Below are positions 1 to 6,661 of a stretch of 34,192 bases of DNA, in pieces. The notes under the pieces were generated by a model. It searched no databases, was not told where the DNA came from, and saw only the letters and a program-made list of their open reading frames with translations. Numbering within the stretch: position 1 is the first letter of the stretch; every line of letters begins with the position of its first letter. The DNA is from an uncultured Bacteroidales bacterium (GTDB lineage Bacteria; Bacteroidota; Bacteroidia; Bacteroidales; FEN-979), in contig CAIYUC010000133.1 in assembly GCA_903929315.1 (NCBI GenBank), positions 1-34,192 of the forward strand, read 5' to 3'. The translations under genes and the position numbers were made by a program.

Positions 1-180
1 GATAAAAATGGCTTTGGGATTTTCATTTTTTATTTCTTCCATTGAAATATCAGAAGTCGAAGATTTCAAATCGGCTATTGCAATGTTAGCACCCTCTTTT
101 GCTGCTGCAATTGCACATGCCTTGCCAATGCCTGACAATCCCCCTGTGATAAATACTGTTTTATTTTCGAGTTTTTTCAT
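1..180 (-). CDS. Short-chain dehydrogenase/reductase (SDR), 5' end only
   Basis: The gene starts with the ATG complementary to 178-180 and runs off the left edge, leaving 60 codons. The protein begins MKKLENKTVFITGGLSGIGK. That is the first beta strand and glycine-rich NAD(P)-binding loop (TGGxxGIG) of the classical SDR family, followed by an alpha helix and the second strand ending in 'AIADLK'. An Asp at the end of strand 2 usually favours NAD(H) over NADP(H); this is family knowledge, not proof. The catalytic Ser/Tyr/Lys lie outside the window, so the substrate cannot be inferred. It is divergent from the C39-like gene, and two palindromes lie in the shared upstream region. Confidence 0.88.
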   Translation of the reverse strand, partial: MKKLENKTVFITGGLSGIGKACAIAAAKEGANIAIADLKSSTSDISMEEIKNENPKAIFI

Positions 181-221
181 GATTTGGATTTTAAATTATG
201 TTTGAATTTTTAAAGTTGCAC

Positions 222-237
222 AAAGGTGATTACCTTT
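222..237. promoter_or_regulatory. Palindrome AAAGGT-4-ACCTTT upstream of the SDR gene
   Basis: Perfect 6-bp arms flank GATT, 42 bases upstream of the SDR start codon. The position fits an operator for the leftward gene. No regulator gene is visible in the window, so a role is inference only. Confidence 0.3.
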
Positions 238-360
238 ATTCTGACAACTGTTACACAACTTTAGAAATAAGTTATATCATTCACACATTAGGGTTACCTT
301 ATTGTCTCCACATGTTGATCTTGCAGTCAACTTTAAATGAACGATCACCGATCTTGACAA

Positions 361-383
361 ATATTGCGACACTGTCGCAACAT
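361..383. promoter_or_regulatory. 23-bp palindrome with core TTGCGACACTGTCGCAA (candidate operator)
   Basis: The core is a perfect inverted repeat (TGCGACA, one central C, TGTCGCA). The symmetry extends to 11-base arms with one mismatch per arm. It lies in the divergent region, about 180 bases from the SDR start and 140 from the C39-like start. The dyad resembles targets of dimeric regulators such as TetR or Crp/Fnr families, but the regulator is unknown. With no T-run beside it, it is not a terminator. Confidence 0.45.
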
Positions 384-451
384 TTATCTTGGTGAACCAC
401 TAAAGAATTTTATTTTTCAAGGAGTTGCCCAGAAATTTCTCAGCCATAAAG

Positions 452-484
452 TTGCATTACGGATGCTTAATATGGATACTTTTG
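452..484 (+). promoter_or_regulatory. Candidate Bacteroidetes promoter for the C39-like gene
   Basis: TACTTTTG at 477-484 matches the Bacteroidetes -7 consensus TAnnTTTG. A TTG at 452-454, 22 bases upstream, could be the -33 element, although the usual spacing is about 19-21. Transcription would start near 491, leaving a leader of about 35 bases before the ATG at 526. Confidence 0.4.
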
Positions 485-525
485 ATTATCCATTTGAAAA
501 GAGTAACTAAAAATTTCGAACTGGC

Positions 526-1095
526 ATGAAGAAATTAACTGAACTTGATGATGTTAATATTTTGGATTTCCCTATACAGGACAGGCAGGGAACCCGTTAT
601 ACATGTGGTGCCGATTGTGTTCAAAAAGTCATGAAATACTATGGTAACGATTACCGTGAAATGGATTTAGCTCGTATTCTTAAATCTGATCCAGAACAGG
701 GAACATATGTTAAGAACATTGTAAAGTTCTTCCATCAGCAAAGATTAAAAGCCGTTGTAAAACAAAAAATGACTATTTCTGAACTGATCTGGCAGATCAA
801 CCGAAACATCCCCGTAATAATCATGCTTCAGGCATGGGGCAGAACAGAAAATTTCGAAAAAAACTATCGTAACGACTGGAATGATGGTCACTTTGTCGTG
901 GTGATCGGATACACAAGCGATTCAATCCTGATAGCCGACCCTGTTTTATTTAATGTAGGCTACATCCCAAAGTCGGAACTCAAAGGTCGCTGGCACGATA
1001 CCGATGAAGGTAATACTAAGACTTTCCAACTTGGTATTTCTGTTTATGGGAAGAAACCCAAATTTGATAGGGATAAATTGGAAAGAGTGAAGTAA
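526..1095 (+). CDS. Peptidase C39-like (papain-fold) cysteine peptidase
   Basis: The 189-residue protein is a stand-alone C39-like domain. It shows Gln21 and Cys27 in 'TCGADC' (oxyanion Gln and nucleophile), then His122 in 'DGHFVVVIGY' and Asp138 in 'IADP', in the order and context expected of a C39/papain-like triad. C39 domains remove double-glycine leader peptides and are usually fused to ABC exporters. Here there is no transmembrane segment, ATPase domain or signal peptide, and no leader-peptide gene nearby, so the substrate is unknown. It may be a cytosolic processing peptidase or have a non-bacteriocin role. The family call is solid; the activity is inferred from residues only. It converges on the small minus-strand gene that ends at 1107. 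Confidence 0.85.
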   Translation: MKKLTELDDVNILDFPIQDRQGTRYTCGADCVQKVMKYYGNDYREMDLARILKSDPEQGTYVKNIVKFFHQQRLKAVVKQKMTISELIWQINRNIPVIIMLQAWGRTENFEKNYRNDWNDGHFVVVIGYTSDSILIADPVLFNVGYIPKSELKGRWHDTDEGNTKTFQLGISVYGKKPKFDRDKLERVK

Positions 1096-1106
1096 AAGAG
1101 AAAAGG

Positions 1107-1403
1107 TTATTTCCTGTTATCCCATTTGGTACCCTGCCAGCCAGAAATTTTTCCACCTTCGCTGCAATTGTTACACCACCACTCTATTGTCTCATTCTCG
1201 ATATCAAACCCAATCTCAATAGTACCGTTGCACCGTTTTTTCATGCACCTGATCTCAGTTGAATCTATTAGTGCTGGATAAACCTTAGTGGCTGTATCGA
1301 TAATAAGAGCAAGAAAACTGGCGTGTTCCCTGCCCTCTTTGTGCATTTCTTTAGCAATGTTTCCTTCTTCATCGAGGAAATGGGTCAGATTGGAGATAAA
1401 CAT
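1107..1403 (-). CDS. Small conserved-looking protein with zinc-ribbon-like cysteines
   Basis: The 98-residue protein has an N-terminal helical part and four cysteines near the C-terminus: C53-x4-C58 and C77-x2-C80. It ends in a Trp/Gly-rich segment (GWQGTKWDN). Four cysteines in this pairing suggest one zinc site. No export signal or membrane segment is seen. The overlapping plus-strand frame (1323-1763) lacks any such organisation and is rejected. I do not recognise a named family. It is convergent with the C39-like gene with an 11-base gap. Confidence 0.65.
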   Translation of the reverse strand: MFISNLTHFLDEEGNIAKEMHKEGREHASFLALIIDTATKVYPALIDSTEIRCMKKRCNGTIEIGFDIENETIEWWCNNCSEGGKISGWQGTKWDNRK

Positions 1404-1636
1404 ATAAAAAAGTTTGAGTGGGGTTTAGGATGCAAATGTAAAAATAGATCACTTTTCAAACAATTGAAATGTATCAGACCAAGGAGGAAAAAAGAAAGCC
1501 CTCGCTATGCGAAACGGGGACTTTCTCGCCAAGGGGTTTATCCCTTGGCAATGGAAATTTACCATGACGATTCAAATATAATAATAAGAAAAGTAGTTTC
1601 CAATTCATCTCATAATAGGTTATATATGTTAATGCA
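1404..1636. other. Spacer downstream of the minus-strand nuclease gene
   Basis: This spacer carries only a strong hairpin (1528-1549). A 64-codon minus-strand frame at 1474-1668 overlaps the end of the nuclease gene and has no recognisable features, so I do not call it. Confidence 0.5.
1528..1549. repeat. Perfect 8-bp hairpin GCCAAGGG-6-CCCTTGGC
   Basis: Perfect 8-bp arms flank the loop GTTTAT, about 90 bases beyond the stop of the leftward nuclease gene. Neither strand has a T-run after the stem, so it is not a typical intrinsic terminator. It may act as an RNA 3'-end stabiliser. Confidence 0.4.
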
Positions 1637-2671
1637 TCATATTTGTTGCTGCCGCATTGAATCTGCAAACTCTTTTAAAAAACTTATATATCTCTCAAGT
1701 ATCATTACAACTGTATTTTTTTCTACGGTTTTGTCGTCTGATCCTAACCATTTATCTTTATAAACTAATGCTACTGTCATATAATTCCCATAGCCAAACT
1801 TATCAGGACGCTGAATATCCATAAAATTTAACTCTTTGGCTTTTTTCATAATAAGGTGATGCAACTGGTTCCTTAAAACTCTTCTATCCATTTTATTTTC
1901 ATCAAAATCAACTTCCCTTTCATCAGTACAAATTTTAAAACACAGATTCCCTTGTTCGATTTGTAAATATATGGAATAGACATTATCGTCAAGATAATGC
2001 CATTCACCAATTCCTGCATTCCAAAATCCACCATTCGGATTATTAACCCTTGACCAACTTACATACTGCAAGTTCTTTTCAAGAAATTGGTAAAAACCAA
2101 CCCAATCGTTATCATCCCAATCATTAACTACTTTATCCTCAAATGAATTATATCCCTTCTCCAGAGTCACTAAACGATCTTTGAAGTCTGTAAAAATATT
2201 ATTGGTGATGTCATTAAATTCAGTCAGTAACTGTAAAAATTCTTTCCTGCCAAAGATGTTAAATCCTTTGGATTCAATCTTTTTCAAACTTGATAAAGCC
2301 TCTGCCCCTGTTTTCAGATATATGCAAACTAACTTAAAATTGTTTTCTTGACAATATTCTTCGGCAATCGATTTGTACGTTAGCAATTGTTTGGAATGTT
2401 CTCCTGTAAAGGTTTTATCTTCAATGATTAATAAATACTCATCATTAACCTCAGCCCAAACGTCAATGTTTTCCCAATGCCTGTCAGCATTAACTTTTTT
2501 AATTTCATAAGTTACTGGGAAACCGATAAGTTTTCTGACAAAATCCTGTGCACAAAGATGAAGTTGCTTATCGAATATTGCGTTTGATGGGTCAGCCCAT
2601 TGTAAAAGCCAAGCAATGAAAGCATCCTGATGAAGTTCTTTTGTCGCAATAGAAAAAATATTTGGTTTCAT
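1637..2671 (-). CDS. PD-(D/E)XK nuclease family protein (PDDEXK_4-like)
   Basis: The 344-residue protein opens with MKPNIFSIATKEL followed by 'QDAFIAWLL', the hallmark start of the PDDEXK_4 group. The nuclease core is visible as Asp70 in 'NIDVWAE' and Glu84-Asp-Lys86 in 'LLIIEDK', the D...ExK arrangement of this superfamily. The C-terminal half is probably a partner or recognition domain. Family members are common near defence loci, but the substrate of this group is not established. Its ATG overlaps the TGA of the upstream DUF6804 gene (ATGA), implying translational coupling. The ends look intact. Confidence 0.85.
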   Translation of the reverse strand: MKPNIFSIATKELHQDAFIAWLLQWADPSNAIFDKQLHLCAQDFVRKLIGFPVTYEIKKVNADRHWENIDVWAEVNDEYLLIIEDKTFTGEHSKQLLTYKSIAEEYCQENNFKLVCIYLKTGAEALSSLKKIESKGFNIFGRKEFLQLLTEFNDITNNIFTDFKDRLVTLEKGYNSFEDKVVNDWDDNDWVGFYQFLEKNLQYVSWSRVNNPNGGFWNAGIGEWHYLDDNVYSIYLQIEQGNLCFKICTDEREVDFDENKMDRRVLRNQLHHLIMKKAKELNFMDIQRPDKFGYGNYMTVALVYKDKWLGSDDKTVEKNTVVMILERYISFLKEFADSMRQQQI

Positions 2672-3012
2672 TTTGTTATGATTTTATTCTTTTGATGTTT
2701 CCTGAGAAAAAGCGTGACAATCAACCCCACCGCCACAACCACATCAATGATGTTCCACACTTGCGTTCCCATTGGAATATTTGCATACGGTTGAAATAAA
2801 AATGCCAATGCAACAAACACGATTACCAGCGGAACATTTTTCCGTTCATATTCATAATAGGCAAGGATTGCGAAGCCCACCACTGCAATATATCTCAAGA
2901 GTTGATAATAGCCATATGGCATATGGAAAAGGCATATTAACAGCAGGACGGCAAGGGCAATTTTTATCAGGTTTTCGGTTGTGATTTTCATTTTTCTATT
3001 GGTCTTTATCAT
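2668..3012 (-). CDS. DUF6804-like small integral membrane protein
   Basis: The 114-residue protein has four hydrophobic stretches: about 15-32, 34-51, 60-76 and 85-103. The pattern LLRYIAVVGFAILAYYE, then 'FQPYANIP' and 'WNIIDVVVA', fits DUF6804 membrane proteins as I remember them. An internal Met at residue 8 is an alternative start. It is the first gene of a two-gene leftward operon and overlaps the nuclease gene by four bases. Function is unknown. Confidence 0.7.
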   Translation of the reverse strand: MIKTNRKMKITTENLIKIALAVLLLICLFHMPYGYYQLLRYIAVVGFAILAYYEYERKNVPLVIVFVALAFLFQPYANIPMGTQVWNIIDVVVAVGLIVTLFLRKHQKNKIITK

Positions 3013-3351
3013 TTTAGATTGTTTATGGCTTCATTTAGGGAAGATATCGGCAATATAGGTTTTTATATCAGAAGGGACTTATATTCCTTGCAAGTTATGA
3101 AGAAAAAAGTGGAAACTCCAAAACAAGCCTACTTTTAATTTCCGATAACAGGGAACCACTTGTCTGATGTGCACACTTCATAATGCCGATGATTTTTCAT
3201 GCTAAACTTCTTTTATTTTTCAAACTTCCAATTTGCTCCTTTTCCTTCGTTTTAAGTCACGATCTCCTTTTTTGTGGGAATCTTGTCCACTTGATTCCAG
3301 ATGATTGTTCCAAACCTGGAATTATTCTAAATAATGGCATCCTGTTCTTTC

Positions 3352-3385
3352 TTTGTCAGGATATTGCATCCTTTTCCTAATTTTG
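3352..3385 (+). promoter_or_regulatory. Candidate Bacteroidetes promoter for the pRiA4b-family gene
   Basis: TAATTTTG at 3378-3385 matches the -7 consensus TAnnTTTG. TTTG at 3352-3355 lies 22 bases upstream as a possible -33 element. The ATG at 3405 is only 19 bases past the -7 box, so the leader would be very short. Confidence 0.4.
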
Positions 3386-3399
3386 GTATAGAATACCAA
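3383..3399. promoter_or_regulatory. Palindrome TTGGTAT-AGA-ATACCAA overlapping the -7 box (candidate operator)
   Basis: Perfect 7-bp arms surround a 3-base centre. The left arm starts inside the -7 box and the right arm ends 5 bases before the start codon. A protein bound here would block promoter melting, or the hairpin could mask the start. Confidence 0.45.
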
Positions 3400-3404
3400 C
3401 CAAT

Positions 3405-3971
3405 ATGTACCAGCTCAAGATCACCATTGACAAAATTACCCCTCCCATCTGGCGAACAATAACGGTTCCCAAAACATTCTCCTTAAACAAACTCCATCAC
3501 ATCATTCAGATAGCCTTTGGCTGGTGGAATTATCATCTTTACCAATTTGGAGAATGGGAACACAAAATCGGTGATCCTATTCTTTGGGATGATGGTGAAA
3601 CAACTTGGGATAAAAAAGTCAAGATCAAAGATGTTCTCAAAGCTGTCGGAGATAAATTACCGTATGAATACGATATGGGGGACGGATGGAAGCATACCGT
3701 AGTTCTGGAGAAGATTGAGGTTGGCGGGTTGAAGGGGGCACGGTGTCTCGATGGCGCAAGGGCTGCGCCACCTGAGGATTGTGGTGGAATTCATGGATAT
3801 CAGGAATTGATTCATCACCTACATCATCCTGAAAAGGATGGTTACATTGAACTATTGGAATGGTTGGAGGATAACTATGATTCTGAGCGGTTTGATATTG
3901 AGGATGTGAATACAGAGCTAAGGGGGTTGGCGAAGTATATCAGAGAGTTTGATAAAGAGAATGAATTATAA
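3405..3971 (+). CDS. Plasmid pRiA4b ORF-3 family protein
   Basis: The 188-residue protein begins with YQLKITIDKITPPIWRTI, then 'FSLNKLHHIIQIAFGWWNYHL' split over helix and strand, and later 'YEYDMGDGWKHTVVLEKI' and an acidic 'PEDCGGIHGYQEL' loop. These are the conserved blocks of the pRiA4b ORF-3 (IS1096 TnpR-like) family. Family proteins ride on plasmids, transposons and chromosomes; no biochemical role is firmly assigned. The length is normal and both ends look intact. A palindrome covers its promoter. The next small gene follows by about 70 bases and may be co-transcribed. Confidence 0.85.
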   Translation: MYQLKITIDKITPPIWRTITVPKTFSLNKLHHIIQIAFGWWNYHLYQFGEWEHKIGDPILWDDGETTWDKKVKIKDVLKAVGDKLPYEYDMGDGWKHTVVLEKIEVGGLKGARCLDGARAAPPEDCGGIHGYQELIHHLHHPEKDGYIELLEWLEDNYDSERFDIEDVNTELRGLAKYIREFDKENEL

Positions 3972-4038
3972 AATTACGACTAATTATTAACCAGTGTTTA
4001 ATATTTCTTCAGTACATAAACAACATAAATTGAATTCT

Positions 4039-4305
4039 ATGGATATTCTTAACGCAGAAGGAACATTAATAAGTGTAGAAACGATTAATGGTACACCATT
4101 TCTCAAGGTAAAAAACAGGAAGCATAACACGTATACATACTTCCCTATTAATAAACCGCTTTTTCGTCTTTACTTCGAAGGAAAATTAACTCTTCGAGAG
4201 ATTATTCCTGATGTTACATCGTATGTTTTTATTGATAAATATTATGATGAGATTGAACAGGGCATGAAGGAGAATGAACCTGAAGATATTTTACATTCTA
4301 TATAG
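4039..4305 (+). CDS. Small hypothetical protein next to the IS element
   Basis: From the ATG at 4039 the product is 88 residues; an upstream GTG at 3994 would add 15 residues of weak character. It is a soluble, mixed alpha/beta-looking protein (MDILNAEGTLISVETINGTP, ending EPEDILHSI). The TAG stop (4303-4305) lies inside the 9-bp target duplication of the neighbouring IS, and because that duplication restores the same bases, the insertion did not change the reading frame. I do not recognise a family. Co-transcription with the pRiA4b gene is possible. Confidence 0.55.
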   Translation: MDILNAEGTLISVETINGTPFLKVKNRKHNTYTYFPINKPLFRLYFEGKLTLREIIPDVTSYVFIDKYYDEIEQGMKENEPEDILHSI

Positions 4306-4310
4306 AATTT
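4302..4310. repeat. Left target-site duplication (ATAGAATTT)
   Basis: This 9-bp copy abuts the left IS end and is identical to 5618-5626. Confidence 0.9.
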
Positions 4311-4328
4311 CACTACTGTCCGGTTGTT
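4311..4328. repeat. Left terminal inverted repeat of the IS
   Basis: CACTACTGTCCGGTTGTT pairs with the right end; the single mismatch is at base 16. Confidence 0.93.
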
Positions 4329-4431
4329 GATTTTTGAAAACGCTGTAACTAATTAATATACAATATATAAAATATCGTTCTTTGATTTTTTGATTTGAAA
4401 TTCATCCGATCTTTGTTGAAAAGGAGGTCTG

Positions 4432-5601
4432 ATGAATTCCGGTAAAACAGTTTTTGCCCAGCTGATGACATTTCTACCTTGGTACGAATTTGATAAATGC
4501 GTTCAACGATACAATGGCAACTACAAGGTTCAGCACTTTAATTGTCGCCAGCAAATGATGGTGATGATGTTTGCACAGATGACCAACAAAGAAAGCCTGC
4601 GTGACATTGAAGCTTGTCTGAATGCCATTCCTGAAAAACTCTACCATGCTGGCTTTCGCAGTCAGATTAAAAGGTCCACCTTAGCTGACGCAAATGAAAA
4701 CAGGGACTGGCGGATCTTTGCTGACTTTGCCCAAGTTCTGATTCCTGAGGCACGTGCGCTGTATAAGACAGATAACAACTTCAACGTTGACATCGATAAC
4801 ATGGCCTATGCGCTCGATAGTACCAGCATTGAATTGTGCCTAAGTCTTTTTCCATGGGCGAAGTTCCGGAAACACAAAGGTGCGGTCAAAGCGCATACGC
4901 TAATTGATCTGAGAGGGTCGATTCCAACCTTCATCAAACTCACTAACGGCCTCTGTCATGATGTCAATGTGCTGGATGAGCTGGAATATGAGCCGGGTGC
5001 TTTTTATATCATGGATCGTGGCTATGTCTCCTACAAAAGGTTATTCCGGATTCACAAGGATGGGGCCTTTTTTGTAACCAGAGCAAAACAAGGAATGGAT
5101 TTTGAGCGGCTGAGTTCACGAAAAGTCAATAAGAACAAGGGCTTGATATGTGATCAGACCATTCGTTTACTCGGCTATTACCCTTCCAAAGACTACCCGG
5201 ATACTTTGCGTAGAATTAAATTTCAGGATAAAGAAACGTCAAAGACCTTGATATTCCTTACAAACAGCTTCAGAGCTAAGGCGATAATTATTACACAACT
5301 TTACAAAGAACGATGGAAAATAGAATTATTTTTTAAATGGATAAAACAGAATTTACGAATAAAAATATTTTACGGGACAAGCAGGAATGCCGTGTATTTG
5401 CAGATATGGATAGCAGTTTGTGTATATCTCCTTCTTGCCATAATAAAAGCGAAATTAAATCTAAAAATAAGCTTACAAACAATGTCACAAGTTTTTGCAT
5501 TTGGAATTTTTGAGAAAACGCCTATAAATCAACTATTTGATAGAACAGATTTGAATAAGTTAACTCAAGAATTTTCTAACCAATTGATTTTGTTTGAGTA
5601 A
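4432..5601 (+). CDS. IS4-family DDE transposase
   Basis: The 389-residue protein has an N-terminal DUF4372-type domain (about 5-75) followed by an RNase H-fold DDE domain. Catalytic residues are Asp129 in 'ALDSTSIEL', Asp195 in 'IMDRGY' and Glu298. The last lies in the IS4 signature Y291-x2-R294-x3-E298-x6-K305 (YKERWKIELFFKWIKQ). It catalyses cut-and-paste movement of the surrounding element. AGGAGGT at 4422-4428 is an unusually strong ribosome-binding site for Bacteroidetes, where such sites are generally weak. Length is typical for the family. There is no frameshift. Confidence 0.95.
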   Translation: MNSGKTVFAQLMTFLPWYEFDKCVQRYNGNYKVQHFNCRQQMMVMMFAQMTNKESLRDIEACLNAIPEKLYHAGFRSQIKRSTLADANENRDWRIFADFAQVLIPEARALYKTDNNFNVDIDNMAYALDSTSIELCLSLFPWAKFRKHKGAVKAHTLIDLRGSIPTFIKLTNGLCHDVNVLDELEYEPGAFYIMDRGYVSYKRLFRIHKDGAFFVTRAKQGMDFERLSSRKVNKNKGLICDQTIRLLGYYPSKDYPDTLRRIKFQDKETSKTLIFLTNSFRAKAIIITQLYKERWKIELFFKWIKQNLRIKIFYGTSRNAVYLQIWIAVCVYLLLAIIKAKLNLKISLQTMSQVFAFGIFEKTPINQLFDRTDLNKLTQEFSNQLILFE

Positions 5602-5617
5602 TAACCGGACAGTAGTG
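5600..5617. repeat. Right terminal inverted repeat of the IS
   Basis: AATAACCGGACAGTAGTG is the inverted copy of the left end. It contains the last bases of the transposase stop codon. Confidence 0.93.
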
Positions 5618-5626
5618 ATAGAATTT
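5618..5626. repeat. Right target-site duplication (ATAGAATTT)
   Basis: This is an exact copy of 4302-4310 directly abutting the right IS end. Confidence 0.9.
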
Positions 5627-5659
5627 AATTTCTCAATAATTCGTTTTATCTCATATCAT

Positions 5660-6586
5660 ATGAATTATTTCTTAAATGACGCTGGAGTTTTCATACGTGC
5701 TGCTTCAGTAAGCATATATAAAAACATTAAAAACGAAGAAATCGTTCAGGTTGCATTGAATTTCGCTTTAGGAATGGAAAGAATATTAAAAGGAATTCTA
5801 TTCGAATTAAACCCAATTTATGTGTTTACTGAACCGAAATTTGAGCACACTTTACAAACGGTTTATAATGATAAAATTCTTCTAAAAGAAGATGTTTTAG
5901 CTTCTAAACCGAATAGCGATGTCATTACCTTTAAAAATAGTCTTTTACGAGCACTATGTATTTCACAAACAACCATCAATAACCGTAGCATATTATTTAA
6001 ATTAGAGAATCTTCGAGATATTTTAGCACATTGTGATTTGGGATTTATCGATTTTACAGATGCTAAAACTCTTATTTTGCGTGATTTTTATCCGATTATT
6101 AAATCATATTCACTCGAATTAAAAATTCCTCAAAGACATTTTTTTAATGGACGTCACATGTCTTTAGCAACTATTTCAAGTACACTACAAGCGGATTTGA
6201 AAGAGAAAATTAAGTTGCTTTTTGAGATTCATCAAGAAAAATGGAAAATGCTCAGGGGAACTCCAGGTTTTATAATTGATAAAGAAAAGGAAACCAAAAA
6301 TGTATTAAGCCATGCCGATAAAATTGCCACAGAATGTCCATGTTGTGGAAATACTGGTGTGATTTATTTAGAACCAATAACAGAGAATGATATCCAATCA
6401 AATATTTTAATTGTTATTGGTGAAAGGATTAAGATGTTCAAATGTCGTTTTTGTAAATTGGAATTTTATGAGGATAAACTCTTTGATTTATTCGGGTTTA
6501 CATCACTTGTAAATGAAAGAAACAGGAAAAATTTTAATTCTCCAGACATTGAAGTTGATGGTATTTCTTCAGATGAAAGCCAATGA
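5660..6586 (+). CDS. HEPN-like protein with C-terminal zinc ribbon
   Basis: The first ATG after the IS is at 5660, giving 308 residues. The frame stays open upstream into the right IS end, so a start at 5594 would be an insertion artefact. The N-terminal helical part contains 'ENLRDILAHCDLG', with Arg119 and His124 matching the R-x4-6-H motif of HEPN ribonucleases. Near the C-terminus, C226-x2-C229 and C262-x2-C265 form a probable zinc ribbon. HEPN domains are RNases or non-catalytic partners in toxin-antitoxin, abortive-infection and CRISPR systems. No antitoxin-like partner (such as MNT) is adjacent. The position directly before the hsd operon suggests a defence role, which is inference. 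The IS has separated it from its former upstream sequence, possibly changing its promoter. Confidence 0.65.
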   Translation: MNYFLNDAGVFIRAASVSIYKNIKNEEIVQVALNFALGMERILKGILFELNPIYVFTEPKFEHTLQTVYNDKILLKEDVLASKPNSDVITFKNSLLRALCISQTTINNRSILFKLENLRDILAHCDLGFIDFTDAKTLILRDFYPIIKSYSLELKIPQRHFFNGRHMSLATISSTLQADLKEKIKLLFEIHQEKWKMLRGTPGFIIDKEKETKNVLSHADKIATECPCCGNTGVIYLEPITENDIQSNILIVIGERIKMFKCRFCKLEFYEDKLFDLFGFTSLVNERNRKNFNSPDIEVDGISSDESQ

Positions 6587-6661
6587 TTTATAATAGCATG
6601 CCTTGATAAGGAATCCAAAAACAAAATAAGTTAAATATCAATAATTATTTCAAAAACCGAT

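Larger units (their letters stand above)
181..525. other. Divergent intergenic region between the SDR and C39-like genes
   Basis: These 345 bases separate two divergent genes. A 65-codon frame at 198-395 has no recognisable protein features and is taken as chance. The stretch holds two palindromes (222-237 and 361-383) and a Bacteroidetes-type promoter candidate for the rightward gene, each listed separately. I see nothing else in it. Confidence 0.6.
3013..3404. other. Intergenic region with possible decayed coding sequence
   Basis: No intact gene is supported here. The 65-codon plus frame at 3183-3380 is unconvincing. Read on the minus strand, the same stretch gives protein-like text ('ILTKKEQDAII', 'IIWNQVDKIPTKKEIVT') interrupted by stops, so it may be a gene remnant. 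The right end holds the promoter and palindrome of the next gene. Confidence 0.35.
4311..5617 (+). mobile_element. Complete IS4-family insertion sequence, 1307 bp
   Basis: The element is bounded by 18-bp terminal inverted repeats with one mismatch (outer 15 bp perfect) and by a 9-bp direct repeat of target DNA. It carries a single full-length transposase gene. Perfect target duplication and nearly perfect ends indicate a recent, probably still functional insertion. It sits between a small hypothetical gene and a HEPN-like gene without breaking either. The transposase stop codon lies within the right inverted repeat. Confidence 0.95.

Noticed and set aside
1323-1763. 146-codon plus-strand frame
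   Set aside because: It overlaps two better minus-strand genes and has no coherent domain.
3183-3380. 65-codon plus-strand frame
   Set aside because: It is Phe/Leu/Cys-rich, typical of the antisense of a decayed gene; no promoter or domain.
5594-5659. Upstream extension of the HEPN-like gene into the IS
   Set aside because: These codons come from the right IS end and the target duplication; the start is a TTG inside the element.
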